Shown piece by piece: positions 42,585 through 51,037 of a stretch of DNA of 64,000 nt. Within the stretch, counting starts at the first letter, position 1. Every line of letters starts with the position of its first letter. The notes below the pieces were generated by a model. It saw only the letters and a program-made list of their open reading frames with translations. It searched no databases and was not told the origin of the DNA. This DNA is from Bacillus sp. S3 (lineage in GTDB: Bacteria > Bacillota > Bacilli > Bacillales > Cytobacillaceae). Position numbers and translations under genes: made by a program. The stretch is taken from the NCBI RefSeq assembly GCF_005154805.1, contig NZ_CP039727.1:4895501-4959500 (forward strand), given 5' to 3'.

Positions 42585-42620
42585 AAGGCTGTTCTGAACG
42601 ATTTAGAACAGCCTTTTCCT
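42585..42620 (+). terminator. Terminator after gntR
   Basis: AAGGCTGTTCT and AGAACAGCCTT pair perfectly around 9 bases, followed by TTCCTTTT. It also lies just past the end of the convergent ComC-like gene. Confidence 0.88.
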
Positions 42621-42621
42621 T

Positions 42622-43689
42622 TTATACTTTTTCTACTGATAGTGGCTTGGGAAACGGGATTTTATAATCGTCGCCAATACTAGTTAATTCCTTTTCCACA
42701 CTGGACGATAACTCAATTCCTTCTACCTGGCGCCGCTCCCTGTCCCTCTTTCTTCTTTCTCCTGGGTATCTGATTTCATCTGTTCCCGGTGCCTTTGGGA
42801 CTTCCTTCATCTCTGTTAATAGATTTTCAAGCGAGGTAAAAAAGGTAGATAAGTGCATAAACTTTTCGATATCCAGCAAGATGAAGAAATGGCCTACATT
42901 TGCGCTTTCGGTTTCAGCATCATGATAAATATTTTTCACATGTGGACCAAAGGCAGCTCCGGAAAGAATACCCGTTAGGATTTCTACAGCTAAAGCTAAA
43001 GCTGATCCCTTCGCGCCGCCTAATGGCAACACAGAACCTCTTAATGCCGCTTCCGCATCATTCGTTGGAAGACCGTCTTCATCAATGGCCCATCCATCCG
43101 GAATCGGATTTCCCTGCTTTGCTGCTAAAATGATTTTCCCTCTGGCAGCAATGCTAGTGGATAAATCAATAATCACTGGCTGATCGTTCCCGGTAGGAAA
43201 TCCAAATGCAATCGGGTTCGTTCCGAAAAAGGCATTCTTCCCGCCCCAAGGAGCAATACCCGGCGGAGAATTGGTGAATCCGATACAGGCGAGATTTTGC
43301 TCACAGGCCAGTTGACAAAAATAAGACGCGGTGCCAAAATGATTGCTATTTTTAATCGCGATGGCCGTCATCCCGCTTTGTTTCGCCATTTCTCCCCCCT
43401 TTAAGATCGCATGATAACTGACCACATGGCCAAGACCATTAGCTCCATCAACAAGTAAAACAGATGGGGTTTGCTCCGTCATTTTGATGTCGGGATTCAC
43501 ATTAATACGATGATCATTAAACCGTTTCACATAAATGGGAAGGCGGCTGATTCCGTGGCTGTCAACCCCTTCCAGGTTCGCTTTGACTAAAGAATCAGCG
43601 GCCACAGAGGCATTCGCATGATTCATGCCCACTTTGATTAGTACATTTTCACAGAACCTCTTAAGATCGGATTCACTGTAGATACTCAT
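42622..43689 (-). CDS. comC: LDH2/MDH2-family oxidoreductase, probable (R)-sulfolactate dehydrogenase
   Basis: 355 residues from ATG 43689 (MSIYSESDLKRF), chosen for GAGGAG 12 bases upstream. Malate/L-lactate dehydrogenase type 2 fold: LVKANLEGVDSHGISRLPIY (about 40-59), NSNHFGTASYF, TNSPPGIAPWGGKNAFFGTNPIAFGFP (shown as APWGGKNAFFGTNPIAFGFP), GGAKGSALALAVEILTG. In characterised sulfolactate users ComC reduces sulfopyruvate to (R)-sulfolactate with NAD(P)H. Its position last in the suyAB operon supports that role; the family alone would also allow malate or ureidoglycolate. Confidence 0.8.
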   Translation of the reverse strand: MSIYSESDLKRFCENVLIKVGMNHANASVAADSLVKANLEGVDSHGISRLPIYVKRFNDHRINVNPDIKMTEQTPSVLLVDGANGLGHVVSYHAILKGGEMAKQSGMTAIAIKNSNHFGTASYFCQLACEQNLACIGFTNSPPGIAPWGGKNAFFGTNPIAFGFPTGNDQPVIIDLSTSIAARGKIILAAKQGNPIPDGWAIDEDGLPTNDAEAALRGSVLPLGGAKGSALALAVEILTGILSGAAFGPHVKNIYHDAETESANVGHFFILLDIEKFMHLSTFFTSLENLLTEMKEVPKAPGTDEIRYPGERRKRDRERRQVEGIELSSSVEKELTSIGDDYKIPFPKPLSVEKV

Positions 43690-43730
43690 TGGTAAACTCC
43701 TCATCATAAATTATTAAAAAAAAGCCTCCA

Positions 43731-43778
43731 TCAAAAAGCGAACTCCCTACGCATTACCATGTGTAGGGAGGTGAGTTT
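43731..43778 (-). terminator. Attenuator/terminator between suyB and comC
   Basis: CTCCCTAC (43743-43750) and GTAGGGAG (43763-43770) pair perfectly; on the minus strand the stem is followed by TTCGCTTTTTG. It begins at the suyB stop and may reduce comC expression relative to suyAB. Confidence 0.6.
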
Positions 43779-44935
43779 TAAGCACTGCGATATAATTTTG
43801 TCATAACAAATTCGCGATGGCCTAAAGCCTCAGCACTAGTAAGACGTCCATTTACCGTACGACAAATCATTTCCATTAATTGATCTCCAGCTTCTTCAAG
43901 TGAAATATTGCGGGACAGCAAGCCCTGCACATCCACATCAATATGTTCACTCATCGTGGCAGCAGTGATGGGATTAGCCGTAATTTTCACCACCGGTTCA
44001 ATAGGGTTGCCAATAATATTTCCTTGACCTGTAGGGAATAAGTGAAGCACCGCTCCTCCGGCTGCCATGAGGGTAATACATTCTGCTGCTGCGGAAGATG
44101 TATCCATGAAGTAAAGCCCAGGTCCATTCTCTGGTTTGTCGGCAGGATCCAGGACCCCAATGACTTCCTTCGATCCTGTTTTTGCAATATTCCCCAATGC
44201 TTTTTCTTCGATGGTCGACAAGCCTCCGGCGATATTCCCTTGAGTCGGCTGCGAGCCTAATAAATCAACACCTTTAGACTCAATTTCGCCAACATAGTCA
44301 TCATAGATAGCCATGAATCGGTCACGCAGTTCCGGTGTGGCCATCCGATCACCGATTAAATGCTCGCCGCCTGTTAGTTCAGAGGTTTCCCCAAAGAATA
44401 CAGTAGCGCCTGCATCTACTAAACGATCAACAGCTTGAGACACGGTTGGACATGAACCTAGGCCTGTCGTCGTATCTGACTCACCGCACTTAATACTCAC
44501 CGTTAATTCCTTTAATTCAATTGGCACTCTTTGCAGCTCAGTGGCCCATTGAACATACTCCTTCGCCTTCCAAGATGCCGCACGGACCGTTTCTAAATCA
44601 CCATTTCCTTCGATAGAAAAATAGGATACTGGTTTACCAGTTTCGGCAATTCCATCAGCGATTTTCTTCGCCCAATTTTCTTCAATCCCAATGACGACAA
44701 CGGCTGCTACGTTAGGGTTAGAACCCGTTCCAATCATCGTTCTAAAATGCAAATCTAAGTCTGGACCATACTGAAGTCTGCCGTATGCATGTGGAAGAGC
44801 AAGCGTCCCTTGCACTTGTCTTGCAACAGCTTCACAAGCTGCATTAGAAATATCATCTACCGGTAAAATAATCACATGATTCCGAATGCCGACCTTACCA
44901 TTTTCCCTGCGATAACCAAAAAGCTGTTGACTCAT
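43778..44935 (-). CDS. suyB: (2R)-sulfolactate sulfo-lyase large subunit
   Basis: 385 residues of the UxaA/GarD C-terminal family. SuyB-like features: [70 protein letters not shown] and [19 protein letters not shown] (split here). Altronate and galactarate dehydratases have the same fold but a different N-terminus and are usually longer. With SuyA it cleaves (R)-sulfolactate to pyruvate and sulfite, an iron-dependent step. Stop-to-start gap with suyA is 3 bases. Confidence 0.85.
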   Translation of the reverse strand: MSQQLFGYRRENGKVGIRNHVIILPVDDISNAACEAVARQVQGTLALPHAYGRLQYGPDLDLHFRTMIGTGSNPNVAAVVVIGIEENWAKKIADGIAETGKPVSYFSIEGNGDLETVRAASWKAKEYVQWATELQRVPIELKELTVSIKCGESDTTTGLGSCPTVSQAVDRLVDAGATVFFGETSELTGGEHLIGDRMATPELRDRFMAIYDDYVGEIESKGVDLLGSQPTQGNIAGGLSTIEEKALGNIAKTGSKEVIGVLDPADKPENGPGLYFMDTSSAAAECITLMAAGGAVLHLFPTGQGNIIGNPIEPVVKITANPITAATMSEHIDVDVQGLLSRNISLEEAGDQLMEMICRTVNGRLTSAEALGHREFVMTKLYRSA

Positions 44936-44938
44936 TTT

Positions 44939-45283
44939 CTACCACCTCGCCGTTTTAATGTTGTGGGTATGAACGTAATCGCCGATTTCCCACTTGTCTG
45001 TTGTTAAACCAACCTGAACGCCATATTTTAAAACTGGTTCCCCTGCTTCTAAATTAACGAGGGAAATTTTGTGACCTAAAGGAATATCCCCTTTAGCTGT
45101 TACAACAACATCGGAATTATCATCCATATAAATCCCGACTACTTTTTCCCCTTCTTGAATGGGACTTGTAGCAACACCTACATGATCGCCGCGATGATGG
45201 ATTAAAAACTTGTGAGTGACTACATTTCCAGCTGCCTCTGACTGCTTTTCCGTAACAGTACTTGCGTGACTATTGTTACTCAT
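44939..45283 (-). CDS. suyA: (2R)-sulfolactate sulfo-lyase small subunit (SAF domain)
   Basis: 114 residues from ATG 45283 with AAAAGGAGG upstream. SAF domain: HKFLIHHRGDHVGVATSPIQ at about 24-43, VVGIYMDDNSDVVVTAKGDI, PLGHKISLVNLEAGEPVLKYG (split), ending YVHTHNIKTARW. HxxGDxVGVA and VHTHN are the expected SuyA marks. Partner of SuyB; first gene of the suyAB-comC operon. A 19-bp operator stands 30 bases ahead of its start codon. Confidence 0.86.
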   Translation of the reverse strand: MSNNSHASTVTEKQSEAAGNVVTHKFLIHHRGDHVGVATSPIQEGEKVVGIYMDDNSDVVVTAKGDIPLGHKISLVNLEAGEPVLKYGVQVGLTTDKWEIGDYVHTHNIKTARW

Positions 45284-45312
45284 TTGAAAGCCTCCTTTTG
45301 ACGGTTGAGTTG

Positions 45313-45331
45313 TGGTTGAGTGACCCAACCA
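45313..45331. promoter_or_regulatory. GntR/FCD operator before suyA
   Basis: TGGTTGAGTGACCCAACCA, same palindrome as at 41484, 41606 and 46383; located 30 bases upstream of the suyA start codon, in the promoter or leader. Confidence 0.78.
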
Positions 45332-45403
45332 CTTTCTATATACTTATTAAATCATCAAATTACGGGATAGTCAACATCAATATTTAAATTTTCAAAATAT
45401 TTT

Positions 45404-46354
45404 TTATATAGTGCATAAGGAGCGTTCGCCTTTTACTATTTTCACTACTTCTTTTGCTACTAATAATGAGGTTCTGATTTGAGATTCATCGGTGAGTCCT
45501 GCAATATGGGGTGTGATTATGGCAGTTTCGCAGGCTAAAAGTTGATTAGATTGTGAGATAGGCTCTATTTCAAGTACGTCCAAAAAGGCCCCGGCAATTG
45601 TATGATTATGTAAAGCAGCCGCCAGTGCGGATTCCTTTATAATACCTCCTCTAGAGGTATTTATAATAAATGCAGTAGGCTTCATTTTTTTGAGTTCTGA
45701 TTCCGAAATGAAATAATGCGTCGCTGGTGTCAACGGAACATGTAAGGAAATGAAATCGGCAGCTGTTAAAAGGTCTTCCAGGGATTCTATTAGCTGAACA
45801 CCCGATTCTGAAACAATATGGTCGTACTCGGTGATAAACGGGTCATAGCCAATTACCTTCATGCCAAAAGCATGTGCCCGCTTCGCGACACGATGAGAGA
45901 TTTCTCCCAGTCCAATTAATCCAAGTGTTTTGTTAGCGATCTCGCCGCCGGTAAACCTTTTACGGTTCCAATTCCCCGCCCTAATATCTTGATTTGCTAA
46001 GGAAAGCGGCCGATTCGCGTCTAACATGGCAGCTAACACATATTCTGCAACGGAAGTAGCATTGGCATGCCGGCCATAAACTACTTGAATGAGGCGTTTT
46101 TTCGCTGCCGCGATATCAATGTTATCCATTCCAACTCCCAAACGGCCGACTACCTTTAAGCGGATTCCGGCATCTAACAGTTCCTGATCCACCTTTGTTT
46201 GGTTCCGAACAATAATGGCATCATAATCTTTGACCATATCAAGCAGCTTTTCACGGTTTTCCCAGAGACCTTCATCATAATGCACGTCAAACCCATGTCG
46301 TTCCAGTTCATCAATTCCTTCATTCCAGATTAATTCTGTTATCAAGGCTTTCAT
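45404..46354 (-). CDS. slcC: D-isomer-specific 2-hydroxyacid dehydrogenase, probable (S)-sulfolactate dehydrogenase
   Basis: 316 residues from ATG 46354 (AGGAGGGAGCC upstream; longer frame to 46402 crosses the operator). D-3-phosphoglycerate-dehydrogenase-like: VVGRLGVGMDNIDIAAAKKR, TSVAEYVLAAMLDANRP, NAD motif GLIGLGEISHRVAKRAHAFG (about 150-169), catalytic Arg in NTSRGGIIKE, Glu in EIEP and His in TPHIAGLTDES. In the known two-dehydrogenase route SlcC oxidises (S)-sulfolactate to sulfopyruvate with NAD+. The shared operator supports this; by family alone it is only a 2-hydroxyacid dehydrogenase. Confidence 0.8.
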   Translation of the reverse strand: MKALITELIWNEGIDELERHGFDVHYDEGLWENREKLLDMVKDYDAIIVRNQTKVDQELLDAGIRLKVVGRLGVGMDNIDIAAAKKRLIQVVYGRHANATSVAEYVLAAMLDANRPLSLANQDIRAGNWNRKRFTGGEIANKTLGLIGLGEISHRVAKRAHAFGMKVIGYDPFITEYDHIVSESGVQLIESLEDLLTAADFISLHVPLTPATHYFISESELKKMKPTAFIINTSRGGIIKESALAAALHNHTIAGAFLDVLEIEPISQSNQLLACETAIITPHIAGLTDESQIRTSLLVAKEVVKIVKGERSLCTI

Positions 46355-46382
46355 AAAAAGGCTCCCTCCTTCTTGTCGAAGT

Positions 46383-46401
46383 TGGCTCAGTGACCCAACC
46401 A
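46383..46401. promoter_or_regulatory. GntR/FCD operator before slcC
   Basis: TGGCTCAGTGACCCAACCA, fourth copy of the 19-bp palindrome, 29 bases upstream of the slcC start. Confidence 0.76.
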
Positions 46402-46489
46402 CTATAAGAATATTAAATCACCCCTATTCCTTTTGGTCAATAGGTTTTAAGCAAGACTGATTGATTTAATGAATTTATCAAACCAGACG

Positions 46490-46850
46490 GTCTGGTTTTT
46501 CATAAGAGGCATTGGCTTCATTTTCTATCATATCGCAGGGCGTTATGCATCCAATAAGGCACATTGGCTTCATTTCCAATAAAATCGAGAGGCGATATGC
46601 ATCCAATAAGGGACATTGGCTTCATTTTCTATCATATCGAGGGGCGATATGCATCCAATAAGGCACATTGGCTTCATTTTCTATCATATCGTAGGGCGAT
46701 ATACAAGCAATAGGAGGCATTGGCTTCATTTTCTATCATATCGAGGGGCGATATGCATCCAATAAGGGGCATTGGCTTCATTTTCTTTCATATCGTGGGG
46801 CGATATGCATCCAATAAGGGGCATTGGCTTCATTTTCTATCATATCGAGG
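46490..46850. repeat. 52-bp tandem array, family B (7 copies; continues after the IS256 insertion)
   Basis: ATTGGCTTCATTTTC starts at 46511, 46563, 46615, 46667, 46719, 46771 and 46823, exactly 52 apart. Units hold ATTGGCTTCAT, the inner dyad ATATCG-N5-CGATAT and GCATCCAAT. The array resumes after the IS at 48349 (TATCGAGGGGCGATATGC) and ends near 48400. Same family as 26905-27170. Confidence 0.9.
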
Positions 46851-48348
46851 GAGAACGTCTAAAATTTTGTGTAAATGGTTATACTTGCCAACTAAGGAGA
46901 TGATCATTTATGCAAAATTTTGGGGATATGACGATTAAGGAATTGGCTAGCCAATGTGAAACCGTGGATGATATTCAAGCCATGATTAAGGGCCTCTTTA
47001 AGGAAACTCTACAACAGGTTTTTGAAGCTGAAATCGAGAATCACCTCGGATATGCAAAAAATGACGTAAGAGGGAATAACTCGGGAAATAGTCGCAACGG
47101 GTTTAAATCGAAGACGATTAAATCCAAGTTTGGTGAGACTAAATTAAGCATCCCAAGGGATCGTAATGGAACATATGAACCTCAAATTATTAAAAATTAC
47201 GAAACCTCAATCAATGGTTTAGAGGATCAAATTATTGCTCTTTATTCCAAAGGAGTGTCAACGAGGGACATCGAAGCACATATGAAGGATATTTACGGTA
47301 TTGACGTTTCACCAAGCTTGGTGAGTAAGGTGACTGATAAAGTTTTACCCATGGTTGTTGAATGGCAGACCCGTCTACTAGACCCTGTTTATCCGATTGT
47401 GTTTTTAGATGCCATCCATTTCAAGGTGAAACATGAAAATAGGATCATCAGTAAAGCTGCTTACACGGTATTAGGCATCAATTCGGAAGGTGTTAAGGAC
47501 ATTCTTGGCATTTGGATTGGCGAAAACGAGAGTGCAAGTTTTTGGTTGAATGTGTGCCAGGAGTTAAAAAGTCGTGGTGTCCAGGACATCTTAATTGCCT
47601 GTAAGGACGGGCTTTCTGGCTTCTCTGAGGCAATCAACGCGGCCTATCCAAAGACCACTATTCAGTCGTGTGTTATTCATGAATTACGTAATAATGTTAA
47701 GTATGTTCCAAATAAAGACCGTAAGGCCGTTATGGATGATTTAAAGAAAGTCTATAAGGCTGTTACTCTTGAAAAGGCTGAAATTGCCTTTGACGAATTT
47801 AAGGGGACATGGGGCAAAAAATACCCTGCTGTTGTGAAATCTTGGGAGGCTAATTGGCTCGAACTTACTGCCTTCTTCTCGTACCCTGTAGAGATTAGGA
47901 AACTAATCTATACCACGAACACGATAGAAGCCTTCCATAGACAATTGAGAAAAGTCACGAAAACCAAGACCGCTTATCCTACCGACAATGCACTCAAAAA
48001 GATTGTATATCTGGCTACAGTGGGTGTTACGGATAAATGGACTAATCCTATTCCGGGTTGGATAGAATGTAGACAACAGTTTGAGATTATGTTTGAAGGG
48101 CGGCTTGGGAAGTAATTCTGTAAGTTACCCTTTATAGAGTTAGGGCTACGCCCTAAGGGTTTATCGCTTTTGTTCTCCCAAAAGGAAAAAGAGAGGAAAA
48201 TTCCCCTCTCCTTTTGTACAGAACCCTATTAGGTGCTCGGGTTGCTCCCCAGCATTGCCCTATCCCCCTAGTAGGTAAGAACATTGTAATGTCAGTATAG
48301 TCTAAAATAAGGTAATTCAACCATTTACACAAAATAATTTACATTCCC
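46851..48348 (+). mobile_element. IS256-family insertion sequence, apparently complete (1498 bp)
   Basis: The ends are imperfect 30-bp inverted repeats: GAGAACGTCTAAAATTTTGTG on the left against GGGAATGTAAATTATTTTGTG on the right, both continuing TAAATGGTT (24 of 30 match). An 8-bp target duplication TATCGAGG lies at 46843-46850 and 48349-48356, inside a 52-bp repeat unit. One intact transposase gene. Between 48116 and 48348 are a terminator-like hairpin (GAGAGG...CCTCTC) and the right end. The clean duplication indicates recent insertion. Confidence 0.93.
46910..48115 (+). CDS. IS256-family transposase
   Basis: 401 residues, normal full length for the family. N-terminal MQNFGDMTIKELASQCETVDD, NHLGYAKNDVRGNNSGNSRNG, then the DDE core: DAIHFKVKHENRIISKAAYT (first Asp), LIACKDGLSGFSEAINAAYP (second Asp), and the last Glu in IYTTNTIEAFHRQLRKVTKT. 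IQSCVIHELRNNVKYV is the family signature. AAGGAGATGATCATTT precedes ATG 46910. No frameshift or stop, so the element could be active. Confidence 0.95.
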   Translation: MQNFGDMTIKELASQCETVDDIQAMIKGLFKETLQQVFEAEIENHLGYAKNDVRGNNSGNSRNGFKSKTIKSKFGETKLSIPRDRNGTYEPQIIKNYETSINGLEDQIIALYSKGVSTRDIEAHMKDIYGIDVSPSLVSKVTDKVLPMVVEWQTRLLDPVYPIVFLDAIHFKVKHENRIISKAAYTVLGINSEGVKDILGIWIGENESASFWLNVCQELKSRGVQDILIACKDGLSGFSEAINAAYPKTTIQSCVIHELRNNVKYVPNKDRKAVMDDLKKVYKAVTLEKAEIAFDEFKGTWGKKYPAVVKSWEANWLELTAFFSYPVEIRKLIYTTNTIEAFHRQLRKVTKTKTAYPTDNALKKIVYLATVGVTDKWTNPIPGWIECRQQFEIMFEGRLGK

Positions 48349-48513
48349 TATCGAGGGGCGATATGCATCCAATAAAGGTCATTGCCTTCATCTGAATACG
48401 AAAATGAAGCAAGGCAGCCAACCGGGCCCTTGCTTCCTCTAGCAGTACCGCCCTAATTTCTCCCCTTAAAAACTGGTTTTAAAAATAGCGGTTGCAGAAA
48501 ACTTCCCTCTAAA

Positions 48514-49041
48514 TTAATCCGTCTTAAATTTATATCGTAAAACTGCCGCAAGACCGGCGCCATGCTTAAAATCGCCATTACTGATTAAATCCTTCAATTC
48601 CTGCATCGTAACAGTATGTAATTCAATCTGTTCACTGTTTTCTAATTTTTGCTGGGTTGGAGTTAAGCCAGCCGCAGCATATAAAAAGATCTCCTCCGTC
48701 GTCGATCCGGCAGAAGGGTAAAAGCTTCCTAAATCTAGCCAATGCTCAGCCACATAGCCCGTCTCTTCCTCAAGCTCTTTTTTCGCGACCTCAAGCGGCG
48801 AGATGCCATCGCCATCGATCATCCCGGCAGGTAATTCCCATTCCCAGCTCTTTACCGCATGACGGTATTGTTTCAAACAAACTACTTCATGATTTTCCGT
48901 GATGGGCAGGATGCAGACACCCCTTGTAATATTTAAATAGGAAAATGTCTTTTCCTCACCATTAGGAAGAACGACCTGATCAATTGTGACCCCATATCGA
49001 TCCACCTGTTTTTTACTAGAATTAGTAATCTTCCAAACCAT
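48514..49041 (-). CDS. NUDIX hydrolase, probable ADP-ribose pyrophosphatase type
   Basis: 175 residues from ATG 49041; GTG 49050 abuts the ribosome site and is less likely. The Nudix box is visible at about residues 78-100: GMIDGDGISPLEVAKKELEEETG (G...REEL-type with ELEEETG). LKQYRHAVKSWEWELPAG precedes it. It hydrolyses nucleoside diphosphates linked to a moiety X, here likely ADP-ribose. A ROK gene scar lies directly upstream. Confidence 0.88.
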   Translation of the reverse strand: MVWKITNSSKKQVDRYGVTIDQVVLPNGEEKTFSYLNITRGVCILPITENHEVVCLKQYRHAVKSWEWELPAGMIDGDGISPLEVAKKELEEETGYVAEHWLDLGSFYPSAGSTTEEIFLYAAAGLTPTQQKLENSEQIELHTVTMQELKDLISNGDFKHGAGLAAVLRYKFKTD

Positions 49042-49070
49042 TTTCCTCACCTCATTTTTTTAAAAAGTGT

Positions 49071-49193
49071 TTATGTCTCTGTCACAGCACTGTCTGCAAG
49101 TAATAAGGCTCCGATCATGCCGACATCATAAGCCAGACCAACCGCACAAACAAACTTCGTTCCGCCTTCCTTAATTGCACCTAACTTTTCAAC
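49071..49193 (-). pseudogene. Collapsed ROK fructokinase gene (N-terminus fused to C-terminus)
   Basis: Leftward frame: VEKLGAIKEGGTKFVCAVGL, then AYDVGMIGALLLADSAVTET and stop. LGAIxxGGTKFVCAVG is the very start of Bacillus ROK fructokinases and xVGxIGALLLA their extreme C-terminus; about 230 residues between are missing in frame. No start codon or ribosome site remains. A deletion scar. Confidence 0.65.
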
Positions 49194-49314
49194 ACCCCCC
49201 AAAATAAATAGAAACCTCTATCTGATTTTAAATCAATTTGAACGCGAATAACAATCGTGAGCTTGAGGACACAATCTTCGAAAAGGCAACGACTTTATTA
49301 TTTATAAATTTGAT

Positions 49315-49400
49315 GTTTAATGAGCGAATTTTACACCCTAATGGGCGAATTTCGATGTTTAATGAGCGAATTTTTCCCTTCAATGAGCGAATCCGAGAAA
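49315..49400. repeat. Four 21-bp phased repeats (AATGAGCGAATTT)
   Basis: AATGAGCGAA, AATGGGCGAA, AATGAGCGAA, AATGAGCGAA with the conserved C at 49325, 49346, 49367 and 49388, exactly 21 bases apart. No coding sense. Located upstream of the ger operon; the remainder of 49194-49509 has only an R1-like relic (GTGCCAGTGGCACC). Confidence 0.75.
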
Positions 49401-49509
49401 GAAGCTATCTTCGACATAAATCGGAGGTACGTGCCAGTGGCACCTTCTATTCATAGTTCTTCCAATTAAGGTAACAATAATGGTAACCCGAAATAGATGG
49501 TGATGATGC

Positions 49510-51003
49510 ATGAAAAGATGGTTGAAACCAAAGAGCGAACCAGTACATAGTGAAAAACAAGACTGGACACAAACAATTGCAAAATCGCAGGACTTTAAAA
49601 AAGCCTTTTATGATCATCCAAAAACAAATATACGGTTTTGCCTTACATTTATAACGACACTAGTGGATGATGAAATCGTGCAGCAGGGGATCCTTTCTCC
49701 TTTACTAGAAGGAGAATTTCAGTCGATTGCTGATCTAAAGAAAATCGTCCCACTTGAAGATGTTCAACTCTGTGAGGATCCTTCCAAAATTGAAGATACA
49801 TTATGTCAGGGCTATGTGCTGCTGTCCCTTGAAACAGAGGAAAAGCGTTTTGCTTTTATTGCGGCCAAAAAGGAAAAGACCCGTCCTGTCACATCACCTG
49901 AAGTAGAGATTTCTGTTATTGGACCAAAAGAAGCCTTTGTCGAATCCATGGAGACCAATGTAAACTTAATCAGAAAAAGATTGCCGATCAAAGAGTTAAT
50001 AGTGGAAGAGTTCACCATTGGCAGTCTATCGAAAACAAAGATTGCCGTCCTACATATTGAAGGGATTACGAATCAGGAGAATGTCAATACCGTCAGACAG
50101 CGTTTGAAGGGTGTTGAATTTGATGCCATTACGGATAGTTCTTATCTCGTACAACTGATTGCCGATAACTCGAATTCACCCTTTCCGCAGTTTTTAGATA
50201 CAGAAAGGCCGGACAGAGTCGCGGCGGTTTTAGCCGAAGGAAAGGTAGCCATTTGTGTAGACGGTTCGCCGAGTGTGTTGCTTACGCCGACTACAATTGT
50301 TAATTTTTTCAGTGCCTTTGAAGATTATTATTTAAATTGGATGATTGCTTCCTTTTTCAGATTGCTGAGGGTGTTTGCCGTCGCCTTTTCCATCTTGGTA
50401 ACCCCGCTTTATGTGGCAGTGCTTACTTATCATTATGAAATTATTCCCCATGATTTATTAGGCACATTAATTTCATCAAGGAGGATTGTTCCCTTTCCCC
50501 CAGTTCTGGAGGCTTTGTTCTTGGAATTGACGATTGAATTGTTACGGGAGGCGGGGGCGAGGCTGCCAACAAAGGTAGGGCAAACCATTGGGATCGTGGG
50601 AGGAATCGTGATTGGGACGGCATCGGTTGAAGCCGGCCTTACAAGTAATGTTCTTCTCATTCTGATTGCCCTTGCAGCACTTTCTTCCTTTACAACACCC
50701 ATCTATAAAATGGGCAATACCATCCGGATCCTTCGCTTTCCTTTTTTGTTTTTTGCACACTTATGGGGACTGCTTGGGATTGTATTTTGTTTTTGTATTT
50801 TACTGACTCATTTAATTCGGCTTACTTCTCTTGGCAGGCCGTTTTTAGAGCCCTTTTATCCGCCCAGGGTGTCAGATTTAAAGGATTCCCTCATCCGATT
50901 ACCTTTTATAGAACTGGCAATGAGGCCGCAATTTTTAAAAACAGAAAATCCTTACCGCTATAGTAATAAAAAGGTAAGGAGGAAAAAGGATATTGAGGAA
51001 TGA
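49510..51003 (+). CDS. Spore germination receptor subunit A (GerA/GerKA type)
   Basis: 497 residues. Large soluble N-terminal domain (about 1-245), then about five membrane segments (from MIASFFRLLRVFAVAFSILV near 280 to the end) and a short basic tail. Family marks: DRVAAVLAEGKVAICVDGSP (about 235-254), FFSAFEDYYLNW, LREAGARLPTKVGQTIGIVGG. It resides in the inner spore membrane and forms the germinant-gated channel with the B and C subunits. First gene of the ger operon; expected to be expressed in the forespore, though no clear sigma-G promoter was seen. Confidence 0.93.
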   Translation: MKRWLKPKSEPVHSEKQDWTQTIAKSQDFKKAFYDHPKTNIRFCLTFITTLVDDEIVQQGILSPLLEGEFQSIADLKKIVPLEDVQLCEDPSKIEDTLCQGYVLLSLETEEKRFAFIAAKKEKTRPVTSPEVEISVIGPKEAFVESMETNVNLIRKRLPIKELIVEEFTIGSLSKTKIAVLHIEGITNQENVNTVRQRLKGVEFDAITDSSYLVQLIADNSNSPFPQFLDTERPDRVAAVLAEGKVAICVDGSPSVLLTPTTIVNFFSAFEDYYLNWMIASFFRLLRVFAVAFSILVTPLYVAVLTYHYEIIPHDLLGTLISSRRIVPFPPVLEALFLELTIELLREAGARLPTKVGQTIGIVGGIVIGTASVEAGLTSNVLLILIALAALSSFTTPIYKMGNTIRILRFPFLFFAHLWGLLGIVFCFCILLTHLIRLTSLGRPFLEPFYPPRVSDLKDSLIRLPFIELAMRPQFLKTENPYRYSNKKVRRKKDIEE

Positions 51004-51037
51004 ATAATGGACAAGGAATAAATAGGGAGGTGAACCG

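Noticed and set aside
43778..45283. Altronate or galactarate dehydratase
   Set aside because: Same superfamily, but the two-subunit split, SuyA-type SAF domain and flanking sulfolactate-type dehydrogenases fit sulfo-lyase better.
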